Shown: piece by piece, positions 1 to 8,724 of the stretch | Layout: every line of letters begins with the position of its first letter | Position numbering within the stretch: the first letter of the stretch is position 1 | Origin: Microbacterium oxydans | GTDB lineage: Bacteria; Actinomycetota; Actinomycetes; Actinomycetales; Microbacteriaceae | Assembly: GCF_900095745.1 (NCBI RefSeq) | Contig: NZ_FMIR01000013.1 | Location: forward strand, 165,478-229,477 | DNA: 64,000 bases | Direction: 5' to 3' | Notes under the pieces: generated by a model | What the model was told of the DNA's origin: nothing | The model's database searches: none | The model's input: the letters and a program-made list of their open reading frames with translations, nothing else | Program-made: the position numbers and the translations under genes

Positions 1-930
1 GGAGTAGGCGACCGCGGCGATGATGATGACGCCCTGCACGGCATCGCGCAGTGTCGAGGGGATGCCCGCGATGTTCAGCAGCATGAACAGGGCCTCGAGG
101 GCGAAGGCACCGGCGACCGCGCCGACGATCCACCCTCGGCCACCGCCCAGCACCACGCCTCCGAGCACCACGGCGGTGATCGCCGTGAACTCGTATCCGC
201 GGCCGACCGAGGGGTGCACGCCGGCGTATCCGACGAGGAGCACGGCCGACAGCGAGGCGGAGAGCGACGAGATGACGAACGCGCGCGTCGTCACCCAGGC
301 GCGGCGGGCCCCGGCGTAGTCGACCGCACCGGCGTTGTCGCCGACCGCGATCAGCGTCTTGCCCAGCGGGCGCTTGGTGATCCAGATGCCGAGTCCCAGC
401 CACACGATGAGCAGCAGCACCGCCCAGGGGATGAACTCGAGGAACGGCACGTCGCGGATGCCGCCGCGACCGATCTCGCGGAAGCTGTCGGCCGGGTTCC
501 CGGTGGCCGCTCCCCCGGTCCACCACATCACTCCACCTAGGAGGGCGAGCATCATGCCGAGCGTGACGATGAACGACGGCACCTTCAGCAGTGTCGTGAT
601 CACCCCGTTCACGAGCCCGACGGCCACCGCGAAGACGGTCATGAGCAGCAGGACCGGCACCGTGCGGGCGTCGTCCTGACCGACCAGGTTGCCGGCGATG
701 ATCACCTGCGCCGTGATGAGCGAGCCCTGCGAGAGGTCGAACTCCCCCGCGATGATCACGAAGTACTGGCCGATCGCGACGATCGCGATGGGCGCCACCC
801 GCTGGATGAAGCGCATGAACTGACCGGGCTCGGCGAAGCTCGGGTTGAGGATCGTGACGGCCACCAACAGCAGCACGAGCAACAGGAACACGGCCCCGCG
901 GGGACTCACGAGAGTGCGCAGCGCGTTCAT
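1..930 (-). CDS. Sugar ABC transporter permease, ribose (RbsC) type, C-terminus cut by window edge
   Basis: A polytopic membrane protein of the branched-chain/ribose permease superfamily, one half of the membrane channel of a sugar importer. The 310 visible codons begin MNALRTLVSP and show alternating hydrophobic segments, an early IGQYFVIIAGEFDLSQGS stretch typical of RbsC-like permeases (compare the GQTLVVLGASLDLS stretch of the neighbouring permease), and a VLGGVVLGGGRG motif near residue 270. The gene runs off the left edge, so the last residues are missing. Its ATG overlaps the stop of the upstream permease by four bases (ATGA), indicating translational coupling. A periplasmic-type binding protein is not in the window and probably lies to the left. 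The substrate is unknown; neighbours suggest a sugar or polyol. Confidence 0.9.
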   Translation of the reverse strand, partial: MNALRTLVSPRGAVFLLLVLLLVAVTILNPSFAEPGQFMRFIQRVAPIAIVAIGQYFVIIAGEFDLSQGSLITAQVIIAGNLVGQDDARTVPVLLLMTVFAVAVGLVNGVITTLLKVPSFIVTLGMMLALLGGVMWWTGGAATGNPADSFREIGRGGIRDVPFLEFIPWAVLLLIVWLGLGIWITKRPLGKTLIAVGDNAGAVDYAGARRAWVTTRAFVISSLSASLSAVLLVGYAGVHPSVGRGYEFTAITAVVLGGVVLGGGRGWIVGAVAGAFALEALFMLLNIAGIPSTLRDAVQGVIIIAAVAYS

Positions 931-2033
931 GAGCGTCCTCCTTCCGTGGCGGTGCCGATATCGGATGCGGTGACAGTGGTGACGTCGGCGAGCTGCGACG
1001 CGGCGGCGGCCATCTCGGGTGCCGCTGCCTTCGCGGCATCGTCCCCACCGGTGCGGGTGCCTCCGGCGCCGAAGCGTGGACGGCGGCGGATGATCGAGCG
1101 GCGGCTGTACACGGCCACCGCGGCGACGATGACGACGCCGCGGACGACGTCCTTGAGGAACGGGTTGACCTGCATGACGCTCATGACGTTGTCGACGACC
1201 GCGAGGATCGCCACGCCGCCGATCGTGCCCCAGACGGAGCCGCGTCCACCGAGCAGCAGTGTTCCGCCGAGCACGACCGCCGCGATCGAGAGCAGCGCGT
1301 AGCCGCCCTGCTGCCCGACGGTCGGGCTGCCGACGCCGAGGCGGCTGGCGAGCAGCAGACCCGCGAGACCCGCGAACACCGAGCAGAGCACGTGCGCCCA
1401 GATGAGCGGCATCCGGGTGCGCACGCCGGAGAGCCGGGCGATCTCGGGATCGCCGCCGACGGCGTAGAGGTGGGCGCCGGTGCGGGTGCGGTTGAGGAGC
1501 ACCCAGATCACGACGGCCAGCACGATCATGATGAGCGTGGAGACCGGGATGGGGCCGACGCCGGTGGCGCCGATGAGCTGGAACGCCCAGGGCACCTTCC
1601 CCGCAGATCCCTCGAAGTTCGTGTTGAGGATGCCCTGCAGGATGAGTCCGACGCCGAGTGTGGCGATGAAGCCGTTGACCTTGAGCACCGTGACGATGAG
1701 TCCGTTCACGAGACCCACGCCGGCGCACACGAGCAGCGTGACGATCACGGCCACCGGGATGTTCGCCGCGTTGTCGTTCATCATCGTGGCCGCCAGCAGA
1801 CTCGACAGGCTGATCACGTAGGTGACCGAGAGGTCGAGCGAGGCACCGAGCACCACGAGCGTCTGCCCGATCGCGACGAGGCCGAGCACGCTCATGCCGG
1901 TCAGGATGTCGCGGATGTTGCCGGCGCTGAGGAAGTTACGTCCCACCGTACCGACCAGGATCGCGCCGATGACGAGCACCAGGAGCAGGATGCCGAGCAC
2001 GATGACCGTGGAATCGATCTTCAGACGCTTCAT
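927..2033 (-). CDS. Sugar ABC transporter permease, ribose (RbsC) type
   Basis: The second membrane subunit of the importer, 368 residues beginning MKRLKIDSTV, of normal family length. It has about nine to ten hydrophobic segments, the GQTLVVLGASLDLS stretch and a VVLGGTLLLGGRGS motif in the C-terminal third, both characteristic of RbsC-like permeases. An open frame continues upstream but its translation is arginine-rich noise inside the ATPase gene; the ATG at 2033 overlaps the ATPase stop as ATGA, which fixes the start. The C-terminus is a hydrophilic, Ala/Thr-rich tail of about 45 residues after the last membrane segment. With the neighbouring permease it probably forms a heterodimeric channel. 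Confidence 0.93.
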   Translation of the reverse strand: MKRLKIDSTVIVLGILLLVLVIGAILVGTVGRNFLSAGNIRDILTGMSVLGLVAIGQTLVVLGASLDLSVTYVISLSSLLAATMMNDNAANIPVAVIVTLLVCAGVGLVNGLIVTVLKVNGFIATLGVGLILQGILNTNFEGSAGKVPWAFQLIGATGVGPIPVSTLIMIVLAVVIWVLLNRTRTGAHLYAVGGDPEIARLSGVRTRMPLIWAHVLCSVFAGLAGLLLASRLGVGSPTVGQQGGYALLSIAAVVLGGTLLLGGRGSVWGTIGGVAILAVVDNVMSVMQVNPFLKDVVRGVVIVAAVAVYSRRSIIRRRPRFGAGGTRTGGDDAAKAAAPEMAAAASQLADVTTVTASDIGTATEGGRS

Positions 2034-3568
2034 CGCGCACCCCCTTCCGCCGCGGTGCCGGGATCGAGGGTGCCCGGATGGGCGGCGCCGGTTGCGGCCC
2101 CGAGGATCTCGTGCTCGGCGGAGCCCGCCGGCAGTTCGGCGACGAGTTCGCCGTCGTGCATGACCAGGATCCGGTCGCTCATGCCGATCACCTCCGGCAG
2201 TTCGCTCGACACCATCAGCACGGCCTTCCCTTGCGCTGCGAGCTCGCGCATCAGCTGGTAGACGGCGTACTTCGCACCGACGTCGATGCCGCGGGTGGGC
2301 TCGTCGAAGAGCACGATCTGCGGCTGGGTGAGCAGCCACTTGGCCAGCACCACCTTCTGCTGGTTGCCGCCGGAGAGGAAGCGCACCTCCTGATCCAGGC
2401 CCCGCGAGCTGACCTCGAGCGAGCTCAGGATGCCGGGCACCTCCCGCCGGGAGGCGGCGGTGCGACCGGCGAAGACACTGCGGACGACCAGCAGAGCGTT
2501 GTCGAGGACGGACTGCCCGAGGGCGAGGCCCTGCGCCTTGCGGTCCTCGGAGACGAGGGCGAGCCCGGCGCGGACGGCGGCGCGGGCGGTGCCGATGCGC
2601 ACGGGCGCCCCGTCGATGCGCATCGATCCGCGGGTGAAGGCCTGGATGCCGAACACCCCTTCCACCAACTCGGTGCGTCCGGAACCCTGCAGACCGGCGA
2701 TGCCGACGATCTCCCCGGCGCGGAGTGCGAGGGAGACCCCGTCGACGTAGGCGTTGCCGCAGCCGTCGAGTTCGAGCCGCGCCTTCCCGACCGTCGTGCC
2801 CTCGACCGCATCCGGGAAGTACGACTGGATGGAGCGGCCGACCATGCGCCGCACGAGCTCATCCGTGGTCAGTGCCGCGGTCTCGTCGGTCGAGACGAGC
2901 GCGCCGTCCTTGAGGATCGTGATGCGATCGCACAGGTCGAAGATCTCCTTCAACCGGTGCGAGACGTAGATCACGGCGACGCCGCGGGAGGTGAGCCGGC
3001 GGATGATCGCGTAGAGCAGCTCGACCTCGCGGTCGCTGAGGGCGGCGGTCGGCTCGTCCATCGAGATGACCCGAGCATCGAAGGAGAGCGCCTTGACGAT
3101 CTCGACGATCTGCTGCTCGGCGACCGTGAGCGAACCGACGCGCGCGGTCGGCTCGATGAAGGAGACCCCGAGGTCGGTCAGTAGGTCGGCGGTCCGCGAG
3201 TTCATGGCGCGCTGGTCGACGAATCCCCGCCGACGCGGCTCGCGTCCGAGGTAGACGTTCTGCGCCACCGTGCGCTCCGGCAGCAGGGTGAACTCCTGGA
3301 AGACCGTGACGATGCCGGCATCCATCGCCTGGCGCGGGTGCGCGTGATGCACCTCTTCGCCGCGATACGAGATCGTGCCCTCATCGGCCGGCTGCACGCC
3401 GGCGATGATCTTCATCAGCGTGGACTTGCCCGCGCCGTTCTCGCCGACGAGACCGTGCACCTCGCCGGGTCGCACGTCGAAGTCGATGCCCTTGAGCACC
3501 TCGACGCCGAAGAACGACTTGCGGATGCCGGCCACCTGCAGCACGGGTTCGGTCGTGGTCGTGATCAT
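2030..3568 (-). CDS. Sugar ABC transporter ATP-binding protein with two ABC domains (RbsA type)
   Basis: The energising subunit of the importer, 512 residues, with two tandem ABC domains as in RbsA, MglA and XylG. Domain 1 has Walker A GENGAGKST at residues 42-50 and Walker B with DEPTAALS near residue 165. Domain 2 has a degenerate P-loop region (GLQGSGRTE), the signature LSGGNQQK and DEPTRGID. A catalytically weaker second P-loop is usual for this family. The start is the ATG at 3568 (MITTTTEP), which overlaps the stop of the upstream dehydrogenase as ATGA. It sits between the dehydrogenase and the permease genes in one operon. Confidence 0.95.
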   Translation of the reverse strand: MITTTTEPVLQVAGIRKSFFGVEVLKGIDFDVRPGEVHGLVGENGAGKSTLMKIIAGVQPADEGTISYRGEEVHHAHPRQAMDAGIVTVFQEFTLLPERTVAQNVYLGREPRRRGFVDQRAMNSRTADLLTDLGVSFIEPTARVGSLTVAEQQIVEIVKALSFDARVISMDEPTAALSDREVELLYAIIRRLTSRGVAVIYVSHRLKEIFDLCDRITILKDGALVSTDETAALTTDELVRRMVGRSIQSYFPDAVEGTTVGKARLELDGCGNAYVDGVSLALRAGEIVGIAGLQGSGRTELVEGVFGIQAFTRGSMRIDGAPVRIGTARAAVRAGLALVSEDRKAQGLALGQSVLDNALLVVRSVFAGRTAASRREVPGILSSLEVSSRGLDQEVRFLSGGNQQKVVLAKWLLTQPQIVLFDEPTRGIDVGAKYAVYQLMRELAAQGKAVLMVSSELPEVIGMSDRILVMHDGELVAELPAGSAEHEILGAATGAAHPGTLDPGTAAEGGAR

Positions 3569-4674
3569 GCCGTCACCTCCACCCATCGTCCGCCATCGGC
3601 CGCCGAGGCGAGCACGGCCTCCGTGAGCACGGCCGAGCGGTATCCGTCGGCGAAAGTCGGGAGCCCATCGGGTTCCGCACCGGCGATCGCCGCATAGACG
3701 TCGGCGATGAAGCTGTTGAAGGCATCCTGGTACCCCATCGGGTGTCCTGCCGGAACCCGCTGCAGCCGCGCGGAATCCGGGTCGGCGGTGGCGGGGTCGC
3801 GCAGCAGCAGCCGGGATTCCTCGCGCATGCCGATCCACAGCTCCTCGGGGCGCTCCTGCTCGAAGCGCAGGCTCTGCCGCGAGCCGTGCAACTCGAGGGT
3901 GAGGGCGTTCTTGCGGCCGGCGGCCATCTGCGAGATGAGCAGCGTGCCGAGGGCGCCCGACTCGGTCTCGACGAGCACCGCGACGATGTCCTCCGTGTCG
4001 ACCGACTGCCCCGAGCGCTCCGAGAAGACCCGACGGGTGCGGGCGCTCAGCGCGTGGATGCGCTCGCCGATCACGAACTCGATCAGGTCGCACAGGTGCG
4101 AGCCGATGTCGGCGAAGGCGCGGGATGCACCGCCGGACTCGGAGCGCACCCGCCAGTCGTCGTCGCTCGACAGCAGCATCCAGTCCTGCAGATAGGAGCA
4201 GTCGAGGGTGAGCAGGTCGCCGGCCTCGCCGCGGGCGATCCGTGCCCTGGCCTCGCGCACCATCGGGTGATAGCGGTAGATGAACGGCACGGCCGCCACC
4301 AGCCCGCGGGCCTCGGCTGTCTCGGCGAGAACCCTCGCGTCCGGGGCCGTCGTCGCGAGCGGCTTCTCGCATACGACGTGCTTGCCGGCGTTCAGAGCCT
4401 GGAGCGCCAGTTCGGCGTGCGTGGCGTTCGGCGTGCAGATGTGCACGACGTCGATGTCCGCCGCTGTCAGCAGACCGGCCGCATCGCTCTCGGCTCGACC
4501 GGCGCCGAGTGCCAGTGCGGCATCGCGGCTTCCTTCGCGAGAGCGGGTGGCGACGGCGCGCAGTTCGCCGCCGGCGTCGCGGGCCGCGGTGCGATGCACG
4601 CGGGCCATGAATCCTCCGCCGAGGATGCCGGCTCGGATCGTTCCGAGACCGGTGTCAGTGACATCCGTTGTCAT
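3565..4674 (-). CDS. Gfo/Idh/MocA family NAD(P)-dependent oxidoreductase
   Basis: A 369-residue sugar or polyol dehydrogenase. The N-terminal Rossmann fold begins RAGILGGGFMARVH around residues 14-27, and the CEKPLA motif near residue 102 carries the catalytic lysine of the Gfo/Idh/MocA family. The C-terminal half is the expected alpha/beta dimerisation domain. It is the first gene of the transporter operon, so it probably oxidises the imported sugar or its derivative. A CAGAAT hexamer six bases upstream of the ATG suggests a leaderless transcript. The exact substrate (inositol, glucose, deoxysugar) cannot be read from sequence. Confidence 0.92.
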   Translation of the reverse strand: MTTDVTDTGLGTIRAGILGGGFMARVHRTAARDAGGELRAVATRSREGSRDAALALGAGRAESDAAGLLTAADIDVVHICTPNATHAELALQALNAGKHVVCEKPLATTAPDARVLAETAEARGLVAAVPFIYRYHPMVREARARIARGEAGDLLTLDCSYLQDWMLLSSDDDWRVRSESGGASRAFADIGSHLCDLIEFVIGERIHALSARTRRVFSERSGQSVDTEDIVAVLVETESGALGTLLISQMAAGRKNALTLELHGSRQSLRFEQERPEELWIGMREESRLLLRDPATADPDSARLQRVPAGHPMGYQDAFNSFIADVYAAIAGAEPDGLPTFADGYRSAVLTEAVLASAADGGRWVEVTA

Positions 4675-4680
4675 GCGGCG

Positions 4681-4686
4681 ATTCTG
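4681..4686 (-). promoter_or_regulatory. Putative -10 hexamer CAGAAT, leaderless promoter of the dehydrogenase/ABC operon
   Basis: On the minus strand CAGAAT is followed by six bases and the ATG at 4674, matching the spacing seen at many genes in this window. The inverted repeat at 4701-4726 lies where the -35 region would be. Confidence 0.4.
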
Positions 4687-4700
4687 ACACAGACCTGCAG

Positions 4701-4726
4701 ACTTTTGCTATACCTTCGTCAAAAGT
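4701..4726. promoter_or_regulatory. Inverted repeat ACTTTTG-N12-CAAAAGT, candidate ROK operator
   Basis: A perfect 7-bp inverted repeat with a 12-base spacer in the divergent region between the ABC operon and the ROK regulator. The A/T-rich arms stand out in this GC-rich DNA. Its place over the -35 region of the minus-strand promoter fits repression of the transporter operon by the adjacent ROK protein, which is inference. Confidence 0.5.
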
Positions 4727-4775
4727 TATCTGACGGAAATCGGAAGTCGATCGGCGAGACGCCGAAGTGCTGTGG

Positions 4776-4781
4776 TTTACT
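4776..4781 (+). promoter_or_regulatory. Putative -10 hexamer TTTACT, leaderless promoter of the ROK gene
   Basis: TTTACT is followed by six bases and then the ATG at 4788. This supports that ATG over the in-frame upstream ATG at 4767, which would lie upstream of the transcription start. Confidence 0.4.
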
Positions 4782-4787
4782 GACGCA

Positions 4788-5981
4788 ATGGTTGACGTTC
4801 TCAGGCCGACTCCGGCGATCGCATCGGGGATCGGAGAGATCTTCCAGATCCTCCGCGACGGCCACGCCAGAACGAAGGCGGAACTCGCCATCCTCACCGG
4901 CCTCGCCCGGTCGACTGTCGCCCTGCGGGTCGACGCGCTCCTCGCCGCCGACCTCGTCCGCCCCGCCGGAGAAGCCGTCTCCACGGGTGGCCGACCGCCC
5001 GCACGCGTGGCCTTCAACCCGCGCGCCGGGCTCGTGCTGGCGGTCGACCTCGGCGCCACGCACGCGACGGTCGCGGTCGCCGACCTGGCCGCCGTCATCC
5101 TCGATGCCCGCACGCGCACGATCGACATCGGCGACGGGCCGGAGAGCCTGCTCGACACGATCCTCGCCGACGCCGCCGACCTGCTCGACTCGACCGCCGG
5201 CGGCCTCCCGCTCGTCGGCGTCGGCATCGGCGTCCCCGGCCCCGTCGAGCACTCCACCGGCCGACCCACCAATCCGCCGATCATGCCCGGCTGGGACAGG
5301 TTCGACGTGCCCGCCTACGTGCAGAAGACCTTCGACGTGCCCGTTCTCGTCGACAACGACGTCAACATCCTCGCCCTCGGCGAGCAGGCGATGAGCTGGC
5401 CACAGGTCGAAGACCTCGTCTTCGTCAAGGTCTCGACCGGCATCGGCGCCGGCATCATCGCGGGCGGCCAGCTGCAGCGCGGCGCGCAGGGATCCGCGGG
5501 AGACATGGGCCACGTGCAGGTGCCCGCGGGCGCGGGGTCGACCCGCGAGCCGGGAGATGAGCGCGATCTCGAGGCTCTCGCCAGCGGCTCCGCTCTCGCG
5601 ATCGCGCTCCGCGAGGAAGGTCTCGACGTGCACGGCCCGTCGGATGTCGTCGATCTGGTCCGCGCCGGGAACGCCGCCGCGATCGAGGCGACTCGTCAGG
5701 CGGGGCGTGACGTCGGCGAGGTCCTCGCGACCGTCGTCAACCTCCTGAACCCGTCGATCATCGTGCTGGGCGGCAGCATCGCCCGAGCCGGTGAGCATCT
5801 GCTCGCGGGCGTGCGCGAGGTCGTCTACCGCCGCTCGATCCCGCTCGCGACGCAGCATCTGGCGATCGTGCAGTCCCAGGCGGGCGACCGCGCGGCCGTG
5901 CTGGGGGCCGCGATCATGGTCGCGCGCGAGGTGCTCTCCCCCGCGAGCGTCGACCGCTACGTGGCGGCGAAGGCGCGCTGA
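4788..5981 (+). CDS. ROK family transcriptional regulator
   Basis: A 397-residue sugar-responsive regulator. The N-terminal winged helix (about residues 12-60, including LTGLARSTVALRVDALL) is followed by a ROK sugar kinase-like domain: VLAVDLGATHATVAVAD for the nucleotide fold, GVGIGVPGPV, and NDVNILALGE near the sugar site. The usual ROK zinc cluster (CxCGxxGC) is absent from its normal place; instead the sequence reads GHVQVPAGAGSTREPGDE, so metal binding is probably lost. It is transcribed divergently from the ABC operon and probably represses it in the absence of the sugar. Confidence 0.92.
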   Translation: MVDVLRPTPAIASGIGEIFQILRDGHARTKAELAILTGLARSTVALRVDALLAADLVRPAGEAVSTGGRPPARVAFNPRAGLVLAVDLGATHATVAVADLAAVILDARTRTIDIGDGPESLLDTILADAADLLDSTAGGLPLVGVGIGVPGPVEHSTGRPTNPPIMPGWDRFDVPAYVQKTFDVPVLVDNDVNILALGEQAMSWPQVEDLVFVKVSTGIGAGIIAGGQLQRGAQGSAGDMGHVQVPAGAGSTREPGDERDLEALASGSALAIALREEGLDVHGPSDVVDLVRAGNAAAIEATRQAGRDVGEVLATVVNLLNPSIIVLGGSIARAGEHLLAGVREVVYRRSIPLATQHLAIVQSQAGDRAAVLGAAIMVAREVLSPASVDRYVAAKAR

Positions 5982-6012
5982 TCCGCACCCCCGCCGCCCC
6001 GCGCAGCGACGG

Positions 6013-7143
6013 TCAGAGTGTGGCTTCGAACGGATCGAAGTCGGCGGCGATCGCGCCCACCTGATCCAGCGTGCTCTCGACCGGGACGAAGCTCCGCGAT
6101 TCGGCGGCTTCCTCGATCGACAGCAGCGTGTCGAGCACGTGGTAGCCGAACTCCCCGGTGGCGACGTGCGGTCGCCCGGCGGCGATCGAGCGGGCCATGT
6201 CGAGCAGCCCCACTCCGCGCCCGGAGAGCACACCCTCCTGCGCGATGTCGACGATCTCCTGCGTCATCGGCTCCGGCGGAACGAACTGACGGGTGAGCGG
6301 ACGCGTGATGGTGATCGGGCCGCCGAAGGTGTTCGGGTCGGGGATCACGATCGTGCCCTCGGTGCCGGTGATCTCCACGATCCCCTGCCGCAGCAGCGGT
6401 GAGTCGGTGCTGTACAGGCTCTGCGCCTGGCCGCCCTCCTCGAAGTCCATCAGCACGCTGAGCGTGGAGGGGATCTCGACCGGGAACTCCTGTCCGGCCA
6501 GCTCGCCGACCTGCACACGGCGCGTCGGCGTCCCCTGCAGCCCGAGGGCGGCGACGGCGGCGACCGGTCCGAACACGTGCACAAGGGTCGACACGTAGTA
6601 CGGGCCCATGTCGAGCAGCGGCCCGGCGCCCTTGGCGTAGAGGAACGCGGGATTCGGGTGGAAGATCTCGGGCCCCTGCCACTGGAAGGTGGTCTGCCCG
6701 AACAGCGGGCGCCCGATGTCGCCGCGCGCGATCGCCCGCTTGGCGGTCTGCACGCCCGGTCCGAGCACGGTGTCCGGGGCCACGCCGACGCGGAGGCCGG
6801 CGGCATCCGCCGTCTCCAGCAGCCGACGCGACTCCTCGCGGCTGACGCCGATCGGCTTCTCGGTCCAGACATGCTTGCCCGCGGCGATGATCGCCTCGGA
6901 GACCTCGACATGCACGGCCGGGATCGTCAGGTTCACGACGATGTCGATCTCGGGGTCGTCGAGCACCACGTCGACGCCGCCGGCACGCGGAACGCCGTAC
7001 TTCGCGGCCTGCGCCTTCGCACGCTCCTCGATGACGTCGGCGACCGCGATCACACGGACATCCGGGAAGGTGGTGAGGTTCGACAGGTACTGGTCGCTGA
7101 TGTTCCCGGCACCGATGATGCCGACTCCGACGGGACCCGCCAT
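6013..7143 (-). CDS. Gfo/Idh/MocA family oxidoreductase
   Basis: A second sugar dehydrogenase-like protein of 376 residues. The Rossmann motif GIIGAGNISDQYL occupies residues 8-20 and EKPIG lies near residue 94. The C-terminal domain includes the GGxPLLDMGPYY-like segment (here AGPLLDMGPYY) common in the family. Its ATG shares one base with the stop of the upstream isomerase gene (TGATG), so the two are co-translated. It is not closely similar to the dehydrogenase at 3565-4674, suggesting a different step of the same or a parallel sugar pathway. Confidence 0.92.
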   Translation of the reverse strand: MAGPVGVGIIGAGNISDQYLSNLTTFPDVRVIAVADVIEERAKAQAAKYGVPRAGGVDVVLDDPEIDIVVNLTIPAVHVEVSEAIIAAGKHVWTEKPIGVSREESRRLLETADAAGLRVGVAPDTVLGPGVQTAKRAIARGDIGRPLFGQTTFQWQGPEIFHPNPAFLYAKGAGPLLDMGPYYVSTLVHVFGPVAAVAALGLQGTPTRRVQVGELAGQEFPVEIPSTLSVLMDFEEGGQAQSLYSTDSPLLRQGIVEITGTEGTIVIPDPNTFGGPITITRPLTRQFVPPEPMTQEIVDIAQEGVLSGRGVGLLDMARSIAAGRPHVATGEFGYHVLDTLLSIEEAAESRSFVPVESTLDQVGAIAADFDPFEATL

Positions 7144-7949
7144 CAGCCGGCGACCTTCTCGTCGAGGAAGACACGGCTGCGCTCGATCGCGTCGAACAGG
7201 TCGCCTTCATAGTGGTCGAACTCGACGATCGCGAGTTCGAGCGCCGGGGCGGCGGCGATGGCTTCGACCAGCGGAACGGATCCCTCACCCGCGGCCACCT
7301 GGTCGGCGGGCGGGTAGGCGCCGGCGAGCGCCGGGTCGAGCGTGCCGTCCTTCGCGTGCACGGCGATCACGCGGTCACCCAGGCGCTGCAGCAGCGCGAC
7401 GGGGTCGACACCGCCACGAGCCACCCAGTACAGGTCCACCTCGAGCACGACGCGCTCGTCGAGCAGCCCGGCGAGGACCTCGAGCCCGGTCACCCCGTCG
7501 AAGACGGCCTCCAGCTCATGGGCGTGGTTGTGATATCCGACGCGGACGCCGACGGTCGCGCCGATCTCGGCGGCCGCGTTCAGCAGGCGGGCCGTCTCCT
7601 CGATCTGCGCGATCGATTCCCAGCGTGCGGGCTCGGTGTACGGGTCGATGACCGTGTCCATCCCCAGCACCTTGGCGGCGGCGAAGACGACATCAGGCGT
7701 GGGGACGGGGATGGTCGTGCCGCTGCCGTCGGGGTTCACGAACGACTCCGAAGCGAGGAAGGCGTGCCCGGACGGGGCGGTGAGCCCGGCGGCCGAGAGC
7801 GCGGCGGCGAGTGGCTCGGCACGGCGGACGAAGTCGTAGGGCTCCACGGCGGTGAAGCCGCGTGCGGCGACCGCCGAGAGCGTGCCCTCGAGGTCGGCCT
7901 CCAACTGCTCCTTGATCGTGAACAGCTGCAGGGAGGTCTGAATCGTCAT
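7143..7949 (-). CDS. Sugar phosphate isomerase/epimerase (xylose isomerase-like TIM barrel)
   Basis: A 268-residue protein of the AP endonuclease family 2 / IolE-like TIM barrel group. It begins MTIQTSLQLFTIKEQLEADL, and shows the expected metal-site segments: GYHNHAHE around residue 140, LEVDLYWV (metal-binding Glu/Asp) and VEFDHYEGD near the C-terminus. The start at 7949 is preceded by AAGGAGCACGACCG, a good ribosome site; longer upstream reading is antisense to the TetR gene. With the coupled dehydrogenase it probably interconverts keto and aldose forms of an oxidised sugar. The precise reaction is not known. Confidence 0.9.
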   Translation of the reverse strand: MTIQTSLQLFTIKEQLEADLEGTLSAVAARGFTAVEPYDFVRRAEPLAAALSAAGLTAPSGHAFLASESFVNPDGSGTTIPVPTPDVVFAAAKVLGMDTVIDPYTEPARWESIAQIEETARLLNAAAEIGATVGVRVGYHNHAHELEAVFDGVTGLEVLAGLLDERVVLEVDLYWVARGGVDPVALLQRLGDRVIAVHAKDGTLDPALAGAYPPADQVAAGEGSVPLVEAIAAAPALELAIVEFDHYEGDLFDAIERSRVFLDEKVAG

Positions 7950-8019
7950 CGGTCGTGCTCCTTCGGTCTTCGGTGACATGTGGGGGTCACTACCCCGTGC
8001 AGGCACGCTACCACCAAAT

Positions 8020-8035
8020 ACCTCCACGTGGAAGT
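8020..8035. promoter_or_regulatory. Palindrome around TCCACGTGGA, candidate TetR operator
   Basis: TCCACGTGGA at 8023-8032 is a perfect palindrome, and the extended 16-mer from 8020 to 8035 has only one mismatched pair. It lies in the 108-bp divergent region between the isomerase operon and the TetR gene and covers the expected -35 region of the latter, which suits autorepression and control of the sugar operon. Confidence 0.55.
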
Positions 8036-8045
8036 TTTGATTCGC

Positions 8046-8051
8046 TAGACT
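8046..8051 (+). promoter_or_regulatory. Putative -10 hexamer TAGACT, leaderless promoter of the TetR gene
   Basis: TAGACT is followed by six C residues and the ATG at 8058, leaving no room for a ribosome binding site. Confidence 0.5.
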
Positions 8052-8057
8052 CCCCCC

Positions 8058-8675
8058 ATGCCCGCCGACACGCCAGAGCCTGCCGAGCAGCCCCGCCCGC
8101 GGGGCACCTACGCCAAGGGGATCGCTCGCCGACAGGAGATCCTCGATCGCGCCATCGAGGTCTTCGCCGAACGCGGTTCCGACCGCACGAGCCTGCGAGC
8201 GATCGCGCGCGAAGTGGGCGTCACGCACGCCGCCCTCACCCACTACTTCGGGTCTCTCGAAGAGCTGCTCGTCGCCGTCTACGAAGAGAGCAACGCCCCG
8301 GGACGGCAGCCGGATCCTCCGTCGGCCGACGCGACGCCGGTCGAGATGATGATCGAGTCGGCACGCTTCAACCGCGCGATCCCCGGTCTCGTGCAGTTGT
8401 ATTCCACGCTCGTCGCATCGGCGCTCGAGGAGGGCCACCCGGCGGCGCGCACGTTCGCCACCGGCCGTTTCGCACGTCTGCGCGAACGGCTCGCCGAGAC
8501 CGTTCGACGACAGCAGGAAGACGGGCAGATCCGGAAAGACGTCGACGCGGATGCCGTCGCGGCTCTCGTCGTCGCGGCGTCGGACGGCCTCCAGACGCAG
8601 TGGCTGCTCGATGAGACCGCACCACAGCACGAGGCGCTCGCGCTGCTCGATCGGCTCCTGCGCCCACCCGCCTGA
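8058..8675 (+). CDS. TetR/AcrR family transcriptional regulator
   Basis: A 205-residue repressor. The N-terminal helix-turn-helix spans about residues 23-70 (ARRQEILDRAIEVFAERG followed by SLRAIAREVGVTHAALTHYF), the classic TetR pattern. The C-terminal half is an all-helical ligand-binding domain with a QLYSTLVASALEEGHPA segment typical of the TetR_C group. It is divergent from the isomerase/dehydrogenase pair and sits beside a palindrome at 8023-8032, so autoregulation and control of the pair are likely. The ligand is not known. Confidence 0.93.
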   Translation: MPADTPEPAEQPRPRGTYAKGIARRQEILDRAIEVFAERGSDRTSLRAIAREVGVTHAALTHYFGSLEELLVAVYEESNAPGRQPDPPSADATPVEMMIESARFNRAIPGLVQLYSTLVASALEEGHPAARTFATGRFARLRERLAETVRRQQEDGQIRKDVDADAVAALVVAASDGLQTQWLLDETAPQHEALALLDRLLRPPA

Positions 8676-8712
8676 GCGGCGGCGGACCGGCCGGGCGCAC
8701 CCACCGTCGAGC

Positions 8713-8718
8713 TAGGCT
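8713..8718 (+). promoter_or_regulatory. Putative -10 hexamer TAGGCT, leaderless promoter of the DUF4166 gene
   Basis: TAGGCT is followed by six bases and the GTG at 8725. It decides that GTG as the start. Confidence 0.5.
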
Positions 8719-8724
8719 CGAAAC

